A stretch of DNA of 17,587 nucleotides. Origin: Peptococcaceae bacterium (lineage in GTDB: Bacteria > Bacillota > DSM-12270 > Thermacetogeniales > Thermacetogeniaceae). Under the pieces are notes generated by a model. That model was not told the DNA's origin. It saw nothing but the letters and a program-made list of their open reading frames with translations, and made no database searches. The stretch lies in contig PLQY01000028.1 in assembly GCA_003160265.1 (NCBI GenBank), positions 37,948-55,534 on the forward strand, read 5' to 3'. Shown one piece after another: positions 7,251 to 15,255 of this stretch. Position numbers and translations under genes: made by a program. The stretch's first letter is position 1. The number at the start of each line of letters is the position of its first letter.

Positions 7251-8753
7251 TTAGACTGCCGGTTTCGCCAAGGCGGCAGCAATTTTTGTTCTCACGCCAT
7301 ACCATTTCGGGTTCAGCACCAGCCGCGAGCTTACCAGCAAGTTCATGATCAGGCGGGTGAAGGTAACCGCCGTAAACAGGCTGGTGAAGACGCCGATGAA
7401 CAGGGTCACGGCAAAGCCTTTAATGTCACTGCTGCCGAAGTAATAGAGCACGCAGGCGCCGATCAGGGAGTTGACGTTGCAGTCCAGGATCGTTGTTAAA
7501 GCGTGCCGGAAGCCGGCATCGAAGGAGCTGCGCAGGGTCTTGCCCGCCCTCAGCTCTTCTTTAAGCCGTTCATAAATCAGAATGTTGGCGTCCACTGCCA
7601 TGCCCAAGGAGATGATGAAGGCGGCGATGCCCTCCAGGGTCAGGGTGGCATGCACCAGCAGGTAGAGCCCGACCATGATCAGAGCATAGACGATCAGCGA
7701 CAGGTCGGCCACGATCCCGGGCACCCTGTAGTAGAACAGCATGAACAGAAAGACCAGCACCAGTCCGATCATGCCGGCGTGCAGGCTGCGGTTCAGGGAG
7801 TCCTGGCCGAGCGTTGGTCCCACGGTGGTTTTTTCGATCGTGGTCACCTGCACCGGCAACGCTCCGGCATTCAGTTGCAGGGCGGTGTTCTGGGCATCCT
7901 GCAGCGTTTTGAAACCACCGTTGATCACGGCATTGCCGCTGGGGATCGCTTCCTGGACCACCGGGTTGGTGAGTAGTTGATTGTCCAGGTAGATGCTAAT
8001 CGTCTTGCCAACATTGGCCGCCGTTACCTGGGCAAATATCTTGGCTCCAGCGGAATCGAAAGTGAGGGCGACTTCCGGCTGACTTGTCGACGTGTTTATT
8101 TGCGCCTGGGCACTCTTGAGGTCGGCCCCGGTCAACACCACCTTGCCGTCCTCGGTCTTGAACTCCATGTGCGCTGTCTGGCCGATCACGCTCACCGCCT
8201 GCTCCGGGTCCTTGATGCCAGCCAACTCGACCAGGATGCGGTTGCCGTTCTCGATCTGGATCGTCGGTTCGGTAACACCCAGGGCGTCGACCCTTCTTAC
8301 CATGTTGTTGCGCAAGGCGTTCATGGAGTCGCTATTGACAGGGGCACCCGGAGAGGGCACCGCCTGGTAGATCACGGACACACCCCCCTGGAGGTCGAGG
8401 CCGAGGTGCTTCTGCAACTCGGAGGCAATCGGCTTCGCTGTAAAGATAACGATGGCAGCAATGGCCAGGACGATCAGGCCCAGAATACCCGCATCCGCCC
8501 AATTGGTGGTCTGCCTCCTCGCCTGTGGCCTGTTCGGCCCACCGGGTCCACTGAACCCCGCGCCGCCGCCCACCGTTCGGGTTCCCCCCGGTGCAGGCGC
8601 GTCGCCGGGCACCGGCGCGGCGCGGCGTGGAGCCGTGTTCGGTGACTGCTGGTTGGCAGCACCGGCCGCAGTGGGCTCCGGCTGCGGACTTTCTGGTGTC
8701 GTCTGCTTCTGCTGCTGCTTGTTAGTGTTCCTGCGTTGTTTTTTGCCTGCCAA
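7251..8753 (-). CDS. secD: Protein translocase subunit SecD with long N-terminal extension
   Basis: Forms the SecDF export motor with SecF. In the 500 residues, the first membrane helix (about 88-105) is followed by the SecD signature GLDLQGG (118-124) and the extracytoplasmic domains up to about 320, ending with VGPTLGQ (311-317). Five further helices carry AVDANILIYERLKEE (386-400). Before the first helix lie about 85 residues that are hydrophilic and low-complexity: Lys/Gln-rich at first, then Pro, Ala and Gly-rich, with no membrane segment. Most SecD proteins start almost directly with the helix, so this cytoplasmic extension is odd. It is probably real, because the TTG start lies 9 bases after GGAGGG and no equally good site is seen nearer the helix. 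Confidence 0.96.
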   Translation of the reverse strand: MAGKKQRRNTNKQQQKQTTPESPQPEPTAAGAANQQSPNTAPRRAAPVPGDAPAPGGTRTVGGGAGFSGPGGPNRPQARRQTTNWADAGILGLIVLAIAAIVIFTAKPIASELQKHLGLDLQGGVSVIYQAVPSPGAPVNSDSMNALRNNMVRRVDALGVTEPTIQIENGNRILVELAGIKDPEQAVSVIGQTAHMEFKTEDGKVVLTGADLKSAQAQINTSTSQPEVALTFDSAGAKIFAQVTAANVGKTISIYLDNQLLTNPVVQEAIPSGNAVINGGFKTLQDAQNTALQLNAGALPVQVTTIEKTTVGPTLGQDSLNRSLHAGMIGLVLVFLFMLFYYRVPGIVADLSLIVYALIMVGLYLLVHATLTLEGIAAFIISLGMAVDANILIYERLKEELRAGKTLRSSFDAGFRHALTTILDCNVNSLIGACVLYYFGSSDIKGFAVTLFIGVFTSLFTAVTFTRLIMNLLVSSRLVLNPKWYGVRTKIAAALAKPAV

Positions 8754-8796
8754 TGATTGCTTCCCTCCTCGATGTACTCCGCATTCCCGGAGGAAT

Positions 8797-9465
8797 TCAG
8801 ATCAGTTTGCTGCCGTTAATCTGGAGTCCGAAGCGGCAACCTAAAAAATTGGCTGAACGCCTGCATAAAAGCATCCGGGTCAAAAAGATTTCGAAGTAGT
8901 CCATCACCGGACTGATGCTCTGGTCGATCTCCAACTCGAGGATGATCGTCCGCTCATCATCCGCCACTCTTAAAAAAGAGCGCTCCACCGCATAATTGAC
9001 CCGGTCGTGAATGTCGAAGTTGGCAATGCCGGTGTTGCGCACCCGCGTCCGGTGAACGTCGGACTTGTCCGCCAGGATGAGAGCGGCGACGATATTGTTC
9101 ACCGGAGACCCGGTCTCCTCGTCATGATTGCCGATCGCGGCCACCACCGTGCCGATCTCTTCTAGGGGCATCCCCAGGCGCTCCAGAATATAATAAGACA
9201 GAATAGCTCCAGACAGGTGATGCCCATCCCTGTTCACCACGTTACCGATATCGTGCATGTAGCCGGCAATGGCGGTGAGCTCTATCTCCCGCTTGGTGAA
9301 GCCCAACCTTCTGGCCACGTTCTGGGCGATGTTGGATACCAGATTGCTGTGGCGGTATCCGTGCTCGGTGAACCCCATCGTCCCCAGATTGCTGTTTCCG
9401 GTGCGGATCAGGGTATCGGTCAGGATGTCCCTCTTAACGTCTTCGAGAGTTACCGCGGTCGCCAC
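8797..9465 (-). CDS. HD-domain phosphohydrolase
   Basis: Metal-dependent phosphohydrolase family protein of 222 residues, cytoplasmic, substrate unknown. The HD motif set is visible: H39, H71-D72 (YMHDIGN), H82-H83, H114 (GNHDEE) and D133 (LADKSD), a multi-histidine HD arrangement. The C-terminal quarter (from about 165) is a separate conserved region ending in CRRSANFLGC and INGSKLI, which I recall from homologues beside secD in Peptococcaceae. The start is GTG with a modest GAGG site about 8 bases before it; a shorter start cannot be excluded. A sigma-A-type promoter lies about 30-60 bases upstream. It is the first gene of the HD-secD-secF unit, though no functional link to export is known. 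Confidence 0.85.
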   Translation of the reverse strand: MATAVTLEDVKRDILTDTLIRTGNSNLGTMGFTEHGYRHSNLVSNIAQNVARRLGFTKREIELTAIAGYMHDIGNVVNRDGHHLSGAILSYYILERLGMPLEEIGTVVAAIGNHDEETGSPVNNIVAALILADKSDVHRTRVRNTGIANFDIHDRVNYAVERSFLRVADDERTIILELEIDQSISPVMDYFEIFLTRMLLCRRSANFLGCRFGLQINGSKLI

Positions 9466-9502
9466 CTGTACTGCCTCGCCTGCCCCTCGCAGTTCTTTCG
9501 TG

Positions 9503-9532
9503 ATTGTACATGATCGCCCTGCGTTGTTTCAA
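9503..9532 (-). promoter_or_regulatory. Sigma-A-type promoter for HD-secD-secF
   Basis: On the minus strand, -35 TTGAAA (9532-9527), an 18-base spacer, and -10 TACAAT (9508-9503), each with five of six consensus matches. The predicted start near 9496 leaves a leader of about 30 bases before the GTG at 9465. Confidence 0.7.
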
Positions 9533-9580
9533 GCCCTCACCGCGCCCGCGCCGCAAACCATCCGCCTGCTCCTTCCCATG

Positions 9581-9605
9581 AAAAACACCCTTGCCGGGTA
9601 TTTTT
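9581..9605 (-). terminator. Intrinsic terminator after the toxin gene
   Basis: On the minus strand an A5 run, T, then ACCC-GGCAA-GGGT, G and a T5 run form a 10-pair stem if the A and T runs pair (one T.G wobble), with a 5-base loop. The T run ends the 3' arm. The element is nearly symmetric and could act in both directions. It separates the mazF-like gene from the HD-secDF promoter. Confidence 0.6.
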
Positions 9606-9779
9606 CAAAAAGCGGTAACTGCTCAGCGTATGCCATCGTAGAGACTTCGTCATTACCAAAGATCTTGGATCAATAACATCATAATCCCTGTTCCACATTA
9701 TTCCAGGTGGCAGACTTCAGCAAAGCGACTTTTTTAGACGAAGCTACTTATGACAAAACATAGTATGATTCGCTTTCGA

Positions 9780-10241
9780 TCAATAAGAATCCTTTTCAAC
9801 ATATTTTATTTTTTCCTTGCGAAACAGCCGCCACTTTCGCAACAGCTTCTGTTTCGTCTCCAGATGTTGAATCGTGCTCAGCCCCAGGCTCAGCTTGATC
9901 GCCTCGTCGACCCGCCCCAGCGCTTTGTCATCAGGTCGCCCCATGAAATTATCCTTCCGGAAATAAGATTTATCAACGGTCATTATCTGGGAAAGCAGGG
10001 CTACATGATCCGCCGAAAGGCCATTACTGCCCCCTGCCGTTAGCAATACCCCCAGCAGCAGGTTCTTTAGCCGGAGATTGGGCACCAGCGGAACCACAAT
10101 TATCGACCTGCAGAAACGGTTCCCGATATCGTTCTGGATCACCAGGACGGGCTGTTTTCTCCGCTCCTGGCTACCGATCTCCAACAGATAGATGTCCCCG
10201 CGTTCAATAAGAAAACTTTCTTTGGCAGAGTTCACTGCCAA
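9780..10241 (-). CDS. MazF/PemK-family endoribonuclease toxin
   Basis: Predicted mRNA-cutting toxin of a type II toxin-antitoxin system. The 153 residues show the MazF/PemK core: RGDIYLL (14-20), RRKQPVLVIQND (27-38) with the likely catalytic Arg and a typical VIxND turn, SIIVVPL (46-52), then LSQIMTVDK (83-91, the family's [E/S]QIxTVDK) and a GLxxxLGL-like end near 121. About 30 Lys/Arg-rich residues follow the core, longer than usual. The TTG at 10241 lies 6 bases after AGGTGG; a GTG at 10235 is an alternative. No RHH or AbrB-type antitoxin is recognisable just upstream. It sits between tgt and the HD-secDF unit, where yajC is usual, and is closed by a terminator. Confidence 0.82.
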   Translation of the reverse strand: MAVNSAKESFLIERGDIYLLEIGSQERRKQPVLVIQNDIGNRFCRSIIVVPLVPNLRLKNLLLGVLLTAGGSNGLSADHVALLSQIMTVDKSYFRKDNFMGRPDDKALGRVDEAIKLSLGLSTIQHLETKQKLLRKWRLFRKEKIKYVEKDSY

Positions 10242-10434
10242 CGGTCTCCACCTCTTTTTGGATCAATATAAGTAGCCTCGCTTCTCCGTCCATCCAGGAC
10301 CCGGCGACACCGGACGGCAGACCGGCGATCCTCAGGTAATCGCTGCGCAATCGCTGCTGCAGAACCAACTGCCGCACGTGCAGCATCCAGCACCCCCACC
10401 AGCTTTTCCATCCCCAGGAGCCAACCATGTCCAT
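10204..10434 (-). CDS. Uncertain small ORF upstream of the toxin, possible antitoxin
   Basis: A 76-codon frame with a GGGGG site 6 bases before its ATG. It overlaps the toxin start by 38 bases. Its middle third has many G/C third codon positions, as real genes here do, and it reads RQLVLQQRLRSDYLRIAG. I recognise no antitoxin family, and the N-terminus is oddly Trp/Gly-rich. A competing frame (ATG 10411 to stop 10232, 59 residues, Ala- and Arg-rich) ends in TGA overlapping the alternative toxin GTG as GTGA, a typical coupling arrangement. At most one of these is likely real, and both may be chance. Confidence 0.25.
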   Translation of the reverse strand: MDMVGSWGWKSWWGCWMLHVRQLVLQQRLRSDYLRIAGLPSGVAGSWMDGEARLLILIQKEVETVGSELCQRKFSY

Positions 10435-10447
10435 ACGACACCCCCGC

Positions 10448-10460
10448 CACTAACCACCAC
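10448..10460. repeat. Two units of the CACYAAY heptamer
   Basis: The plus strand reads CACTAAC followed by CACCAC. It is the same short motif as the longer tandem array at 14422-14449 and, like it, lies in non-coding DNA just after a gene end (tgt). Confidence 0.3.
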
Positions 10461-10524
10461 ATTGCCATATATTGGACATTATTAGACAGAGCGAGGATTG
10501 TTCCTGCCGCAGCAATTGTCTTAT

Positions 10525-11703
<1,179 letters not shown>

Positions 11704-11730
11704 TTAGTAGTGTGCACAGCAATATCAGAA

Positions 11731-11783
11731 GCGCCGGGGTACTCCTGGGCCTGGTACCCGGCGCAGCACCAGGGTGCGGTGCT
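11731..11783 (-). other. Two inverted repeats between queA and tgt
   Basis: The larger one pairs 11731-11742 (GCGCCGGGGTAC, plus strand) with 11754-11764 (GTACCCGGCGC), an 11-pair GC-rich stem with one bulged base and an 11-base loop. The smaller pairs AGCACC (11765-11770) with GGTGCT (11778-11783), touching the queA stop codon. Neither is followed by a T run in the direction of transcription, so they are not standard terminators. They might protect the queA mRNA end or slow read-through into tgt. Confidence 0.4.
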
Positions 11784-12820
11784 CAGATGATCAACATGGC
11801 ATCGCCGTAACTAAAAAAGCGGTACCTCCTGGCGACCGCCTCCTGATAGGCATGCAGCACCATGTCCCGCCCGGCAAGGGCAGACACCAGCATCAGCAGG
11901 GTGGAGCGCGGCAGGTGAAAGTTGGTCACCAGGGCGTCGATGATCTTGAACCGGCAGCCGGGGTAAATGAACAGGCGCGTCCAGCCCTCACCCGCCGAGA
12001 CGCTCCCGTCGTCGGCAGCGGTGCTCTCCAGAACACGCACCGTGGTGGTGCCCACCGCAACGATGCGCCCGCCCCGGCGCCGGGTCTCGTTGATCAGGGC
12101 GGCCTCGGCGTCTCCAAGCCGGTAAAACTCCTCGTGCATCGGGTGCGCCTCCACATCTTCGACCCTGATTGGACGGAAGGTGCCAATTCCGACGTGCAGC
12201 AGCACGAAGGCTGTCTGCACCCCCCGCTCCCTGACCTGGTCGAGCAGCGCCTGCGTGAAGTGCAGCCCTGCTGTTGGGGCAGCCACCGATCCGGTAACCC
12301 GGGCATACACGGTCTGATAGCGTTCTACGTCCGTCTGCTCCGCCCGGCGCCTGATATAGGGAGGTAGTGGCGTCTCCCCCAGGGCGTGGAGCTGCTCCCA
12401 GAAACGCCCGGGGTCACCGGGAGTGAATCGCAGCAGCCGCCCACCTGCAGCGGTGCGCTCCACAACCTCCGCCTGCAGCGACCCGCCCCCGAACAGGATG
12501 GACACCCCGGGCAGGGCGCGCCGTCCCGGCTGCACCAGCGCCTCCCAGGCGCCCGGCTGTCGCTCGTACAGCAGCACCACTTCCAGCTTCCCCCCGGTAT
12601 CCGCCCTCCGTCCATAGAGCCGGGCCGGAAAGACCCTGGTCTCGTTGAGCACCAGCAAGTCCCCCGGCACCAGATACTCCAGCAGATCCGGGAATTGCCG
12701 GTGGTCGATCTCACCGGTGGCCCGCCGCAAAACAAGAAGCCGGGCACACGTCCGCTCCGGCGCCGGGTATTGGGCGATCAGCTCAGGTGGAAGATGATAG
12801 TCGAAGTCGCTTACCTGCAC
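11783..12820 (-). CDS. queA: S-adenosylmethionine:tRNA ribosyltransferase-isomerase
   Basis: Converts preQ1-modified tRNA to epoxyqueuosine tRNA using the ribosyl group of S-adenosylmethionine. The 345 residues are of family length and include the N-terminal DFDYHLPPELIAQYP, LVLNETRVFPARLYG (56-70), PLPPYI (151-156), PTAGLHFT (182-189), HVGIGTFRP (209-217) and GTTTVRVLE (257-265). The start is GTG, with AAAGGA about 10 bases upstream. It begins 15 bases after the stop of the SpoIID-like gene and precedes tgt. With queH near 15 kb the window holds three queuosine genes; the preQ1-building genes queC, D, E and F are not here. Confidence 0.97.
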   Translation of the reverse strand: MQVSDFDYHLPPELIAQYPAPERTCARLLVLRRATGEIDHRQFPDLLEYLVPGDLLVLNETRVFPARLYGRRADTGGKLEVVLLYERQPGAWEALVQPGRRALPGVSILFGGGSLQAEVVERTAAGGRLLRFTPGDPGRFWEQLHALGETPLPPYIRRRAEQTDVERYQTVYARVTGSVAAPTAGLHFTQALLDQVRERGVQTAFVLLHVGIGTFRPIRVEDVEAHPMHEEFYRLGDAEAALINETRRRGGRIVAVGTTTVRVLESTAADDGSVSAGEGWTRLFIYPGCRFKIIDALVTNFHLPRSTLLMLVSALAGRDMVLHAYQEAVARRYRFFSYGDAMLII

Positions 12821-12835
12821 AACTCTGAAGTCCTT

Positions 12836-14347
12836 TCACACATTTCCGTAATTGCTTACGATCTGCAGATTGCCGTCGTTTTTACCCTGATCGTAGTATA
12901 GTTCCAGGATCGTCTGATAACTATCCCCGTTCTCGGCCATCCCGATCGCCCCCCACTGGCTCATGCCCACACCATGACCATCGCCGTGTCCGCTGAAAGT
13001 GATCTCGTCGCTGGAGGCGCTCTGGGTTACCAGCCTGTTTCCGGAACCGATGATATACAGGCTGCCCGAGCCCAGCGATACTGTTTGCTGAGAACCATCC
13101 TGACCCTGGACACAGACCTCATCCCCGCTCAAGACATCGGTCTGGCCCTGGGCGTCCAGGGCTTCCAACTGACCGCCAACATCCACATCGAACAGGGTAC
13201 TCTTGAGCCCGAGCGCCTGGCGGATATTGTCCCGGTCATAGGTCTCGGTGCCGCTCGCGCCCACGACTGTGACCTGGGTGACCCTCCCGGAAACAGTGGT
13301 GGTACCCGGGATGAACTGAACGGTGGTACTGCCGGTCGCCGGGTCGGTGGTGACCTGGGTACGGTTGCGGGACACTTGAATATCCTGGATCTCACCCACT
13401 CCGAGCTGGGCGCCCAGGTCCGACCGGTCACAGGTTTTTGTCCAGGCATAGGAGCTCGGCGCCCAACTGTTTTGCGCATAAGCATCCCCAGTGCTCTGGA
13501 CGCCCTTGAGATAGGGCTCGCTGATGCCCCAAACGTTCTCCGCGTCCTCGGTATAACCGCCGGCGTTGGCATGGAAGTAGGCTTTGACCAGGGCTCCGGC
13601 GTACTCCAGAACCTGGCCGCTGGTGCTCTGGACTGCATCCACCACCGGGTTGTCGCCGTTACTGGCAAACTCCTGCTCTCCGGTGTAGCCGCCATACACT
13701 TGGGCACCGGTATCACTTCCGACATCATACCAGGGGGAGAGGCCGCGCATAGCGAGGGCATAAGAGCGTGAGGCCACCGCCTGGGCGCAGTACGCCTCGG
13801 ACGGGGCGCCGCCGCCCATCTCCTCGCCCACCACGCCGTAAAGATAGCTTTCCACATCCAGCACGTTCAGCACCAGCAGGTTGTCGTTCAGCATCTGGAT
13901 TACCAAGCTGCCCCGGTACTGGACGCCATTATAGCAGAACAGGTCCGGCTGGTCGCTGCCCGAGCCGCCGCTCGCCGCCTGCAGGGCGATCGGCCCTCCA
14001 TAAGACTGGGTGCTGTTCTGGCCAGGTCCCTGCACCTGCATGGTGGTCCCGGTAGCGGTTATCGTCCAGGTGCCACCGGGCGTCGGCGTTCCCAGGGAAA
14101 CCCCGGTCGATTCGTCGGTAAGGGTGTAGGACCCCTGCGCCACACTGAATGAGGCGCCGGGAACGCCTTCATCGAGAGCCACCCGGAGTATGGGGATTCC
14201 CGTAGTGCCAGCGGCGCTGCCGGCGGTGTTACCCGATCCCCCGGTGGCAGTGGTCGTGGCGCCCGCCTGCCGGGGCGCTCCCAGGCAGGCGAAGAGCAAC
14301 GCAAACAAGCACAGCAGCAACGATCTGCAGAAATGATGCACTGTCAT
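12836..14347 (-). CDS. Secreted SpoIID/LytB-domain protein
   Basis: Probable peptidoglycan-acting protein of the SpoIID family, whose founder is a lytic transglycosylase of spore engulfment. The 503 residues start with a signal sequence (hydrophobic core about 9-22) with an AGA cleavage-like end near 30; a Cys21 after LLFA could make it a lipoprotein, but the box is imperfect. A Ser/Thr/Gly-rich linker follows. The SpoIID domain shows VESYLYGVVGEEM (catalytic-type Glu near 175-176), AQAVASRSYAL, YFHANAGGYTE and, after an insert of about 100 residues, GHGVGMSQWGA (457-467). The start is ATG 14347, 6 bases after GGGGGAG. At 503 residues it is much longer than classic SpoIID (about 340) and does not sit in a sporulation operon, so it is a paralogue rather than spoIID itself. 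Confidence 0.88.
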   Translation of the reverse strand: MTVHHFCRSLLLCLFALLFACLGAPRQAGATTTATGGSGNTAGSAAGTTGIPILRVALDEGVPGASFSVAQGSYTLTDESTGVSLGTPTPGGTWTITATGTTMQVQGPGQNSTQSYGGPIALQAASGGSGSDQPDLFCYNGVQYRGSLVIQMLNDNLLVLNVLDVESYLYGVVGEEMGGGAPSEAYCAQAVASRSYALAMRGLSPWYDVGSDTGAQVYGGYTGEQEFASNGDNPVVDAVQSTSGQVLEYAGALVKAYFHANAGGYTEDAENVWGISEPYLKGVQSTGDAYAQNSWAPSSYAWTKTCDRSDLGAQLGVGEIQDIQVSRNRTQVTTDPATGSTTVQFIPGTTTVSGRVTQVTVVGASGTETYDRDNIRQALGLKSTLFDVDVGGQLEALDAQGQTDVLSGDEVCVQGQDGSQQTVSLGSGSLYIIGSGNRLVTQSASSDEITFSGHGDGHGVGMSQWGAIGMAENGDSYQTILELYYDQGKNDGNLQIVSNYGNV

Positions 14348-14414
14348 CCAGTTCTCCCCCGTTTCTCCCAAATACAGTGCAGGTCGTGGGCCAGCAGTCG
14401 TTGGCTAAACCTGG

Positions 14415-14449
14415 CCCTACCCACCAACCACTAACCACCAATCACCACT
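14415..14449. repeat. Tandem heptamer array (CACYAAY)n
   Basis: The plus strand carries CCCTACC then CACCAAC, CACTAAC, CACCAAT and CACCACT, five consecutive 7-base units with small differences. On the minus strand this is a GTTGGTG-like run, placed between the stop of the DUF2905 gene and the SpoIID-like gene. A two-unit relative is at 10448-10460. Confidence 0.6.
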
Positions 14450-14450
14450 A

Positions 14451-14675
14451 TTACCGCCGCCAGATAATGTTCAGCAACAAGGTCAACAGCAGGCTCAGCA
14501 CGATGCAGGTGACGACTGGAAAATAGAAACTGAAGTTGCCCCGCTGCCAGAGAATGTCGCCGGGCAATCTTCCCAATGGGAATATTTTCCCCAGCAGCAG
14601 GAGCAGCGCTCCCGCAGCGAACAGGAGGGCGCCGGCGATCATGACGATCCTGGCCAGGGACGTGAAGTTATCCAT
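14451..14675 (-). CDS. Small two-helix membrane protein, DUF2905 family
   Basis: A 74-residue membrane protein of unknown function. It has two hydrophobic helices (about 9-28 and 51-71) joined by a short loop with the family signature LPGDI (37-41) and FYFP (50-53). The ATG at 14675 lies 9 bases after AGGAGA and overlaps the end of queH by eight bases, implying translational coupling. Much longer readings of this frame only shadow queH. The family commonly sits between ruvB/queH and queA/tgt in Clostridia, which supports the call but does not give a role. Confidence 0.88.
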   Translation of the reverse strand: MDNFTSLARIVMIAGALLFAAGALLLLLGKIFPLGRLPGDILWQRGNFSFYFPVVTCIVLSLLLTLLLNIIWRR

Positions 14676-15255
14676 GCTTTTCTGTCTCCTGTGAGTCAGG
14701 CGCCGGTTCTCTGACCCGTTTTGAATCCCGGCAACGCTCGTACTCGCTATACAAACAGCCGCAGTAGCGCTGGCTGTAAAGGTCCATCTCCCGGGCCTGT
14801 TTCCGGCCCTCGTAGTAAGCCGGCCTCCAGTCGTAGTAGATGAAAGGGACACCGGACCGCTCTCCGATCTCCGTCCCGATAGTCCGGATCAGGTCATGCT
14901 TCTGGTAAGGGCTGATCAGGAGGCTGGTGGTGAACCCGGCACAGCTCGTCTCCTGCGCCCTGGCTGCCGCCTCCTGGAGGCGCAGAATATAGCAGAGCCG
15001 GCAGCGCTCGCTCTCGTGCTCGTGGAAAGCCACATCCCGGAAATAGCGCTCTGGCTGATATCCCTCGCTGACCAGCAGCGGAAACTCCAACTGACGGGCC
15101 AGTTCCAGGGCCGCCTCCAGCCGTTTCTGGTGCTCCTGGTAGGGATGAACGTTGGGGTTGAAAAAGAACCCGATCAGATCCTGTCCCTGCTCCAGCAGGT
15201 TCCGAACCGGCCAGATGGCGCAGGGGCCGCAGCAGACGTGCAGCAGCAGCTTCAT
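14668..15255 (-). CDS. queH: Epoxyqueuosine reductase QueH
   Basis: Catalyses the last step of queuosine synthesis, reducing epoxyqueuosine in tRNA; the non-homologous alternative to QueG. The 195 residues carry the QueH (DUF208) cysteine set: HVCCGPC (Cys8, Cys9, Cys12), ERCRLCY (Cys85, Cys88) and RYCGCLYSE (Cys165, Cys167). These bind the iron-sulfur cluster and neighbouring metal. [12 protein letters not shown] (109-120) is also typical. Its ATG overlaps the ruvB stop as ATGA, so it is translationally coupled to ruvB. It completes the queuosine branch represented by queA and tgt further downstream. Confidence 0.95.
   Translation of the reverse strand: MKLLLHVCCGPCAIWPVRNLLEQGQDLIGFFFNPNVHPYQEHQKRLEAALELARQLEFPLLVSEGYQPERYFRDVAFHEHESERCRLCYILRLQEAAARAQETSCAGFTTSLLISPYQKHDLIRTIGTEIGERSGVPFIYYDWRPAYYEGRKQAREMDLYSQRYCGCLYSEYERCRDSKRVREPAPDSQETEKHG

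Larger units (their letters stand above)
9466..9779. other. 314-base gene-free interval between the toxin gene and the HD gene
   Basis: It contains a terminator-like hairpin (9581-9605) and a promoter (9503-9532). The remaining stretch, 9606-9779, is AT-richer than the surroundings. I see no convincing reading frame, tRNA or insertion-sequence end in it. No reading frame resembling yajC, expected near here in related genomes, is present. Confidence 0.6.

Noticed and set aside
10435..10524. Possible promoter for the toxin gene (a TAATAAT -10-like element)
   Set aside because: No acceptable -35 hexamer lies 16-18 bases upstream, so the match is too weak to list.
14668..14852. Longer 133-codon version of the DUF2905 protein
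   Set aside because: The additional N-terminal part is the out-of-frame image of queH. The ATG at 14675 has a good SD and gives the family-typical length.
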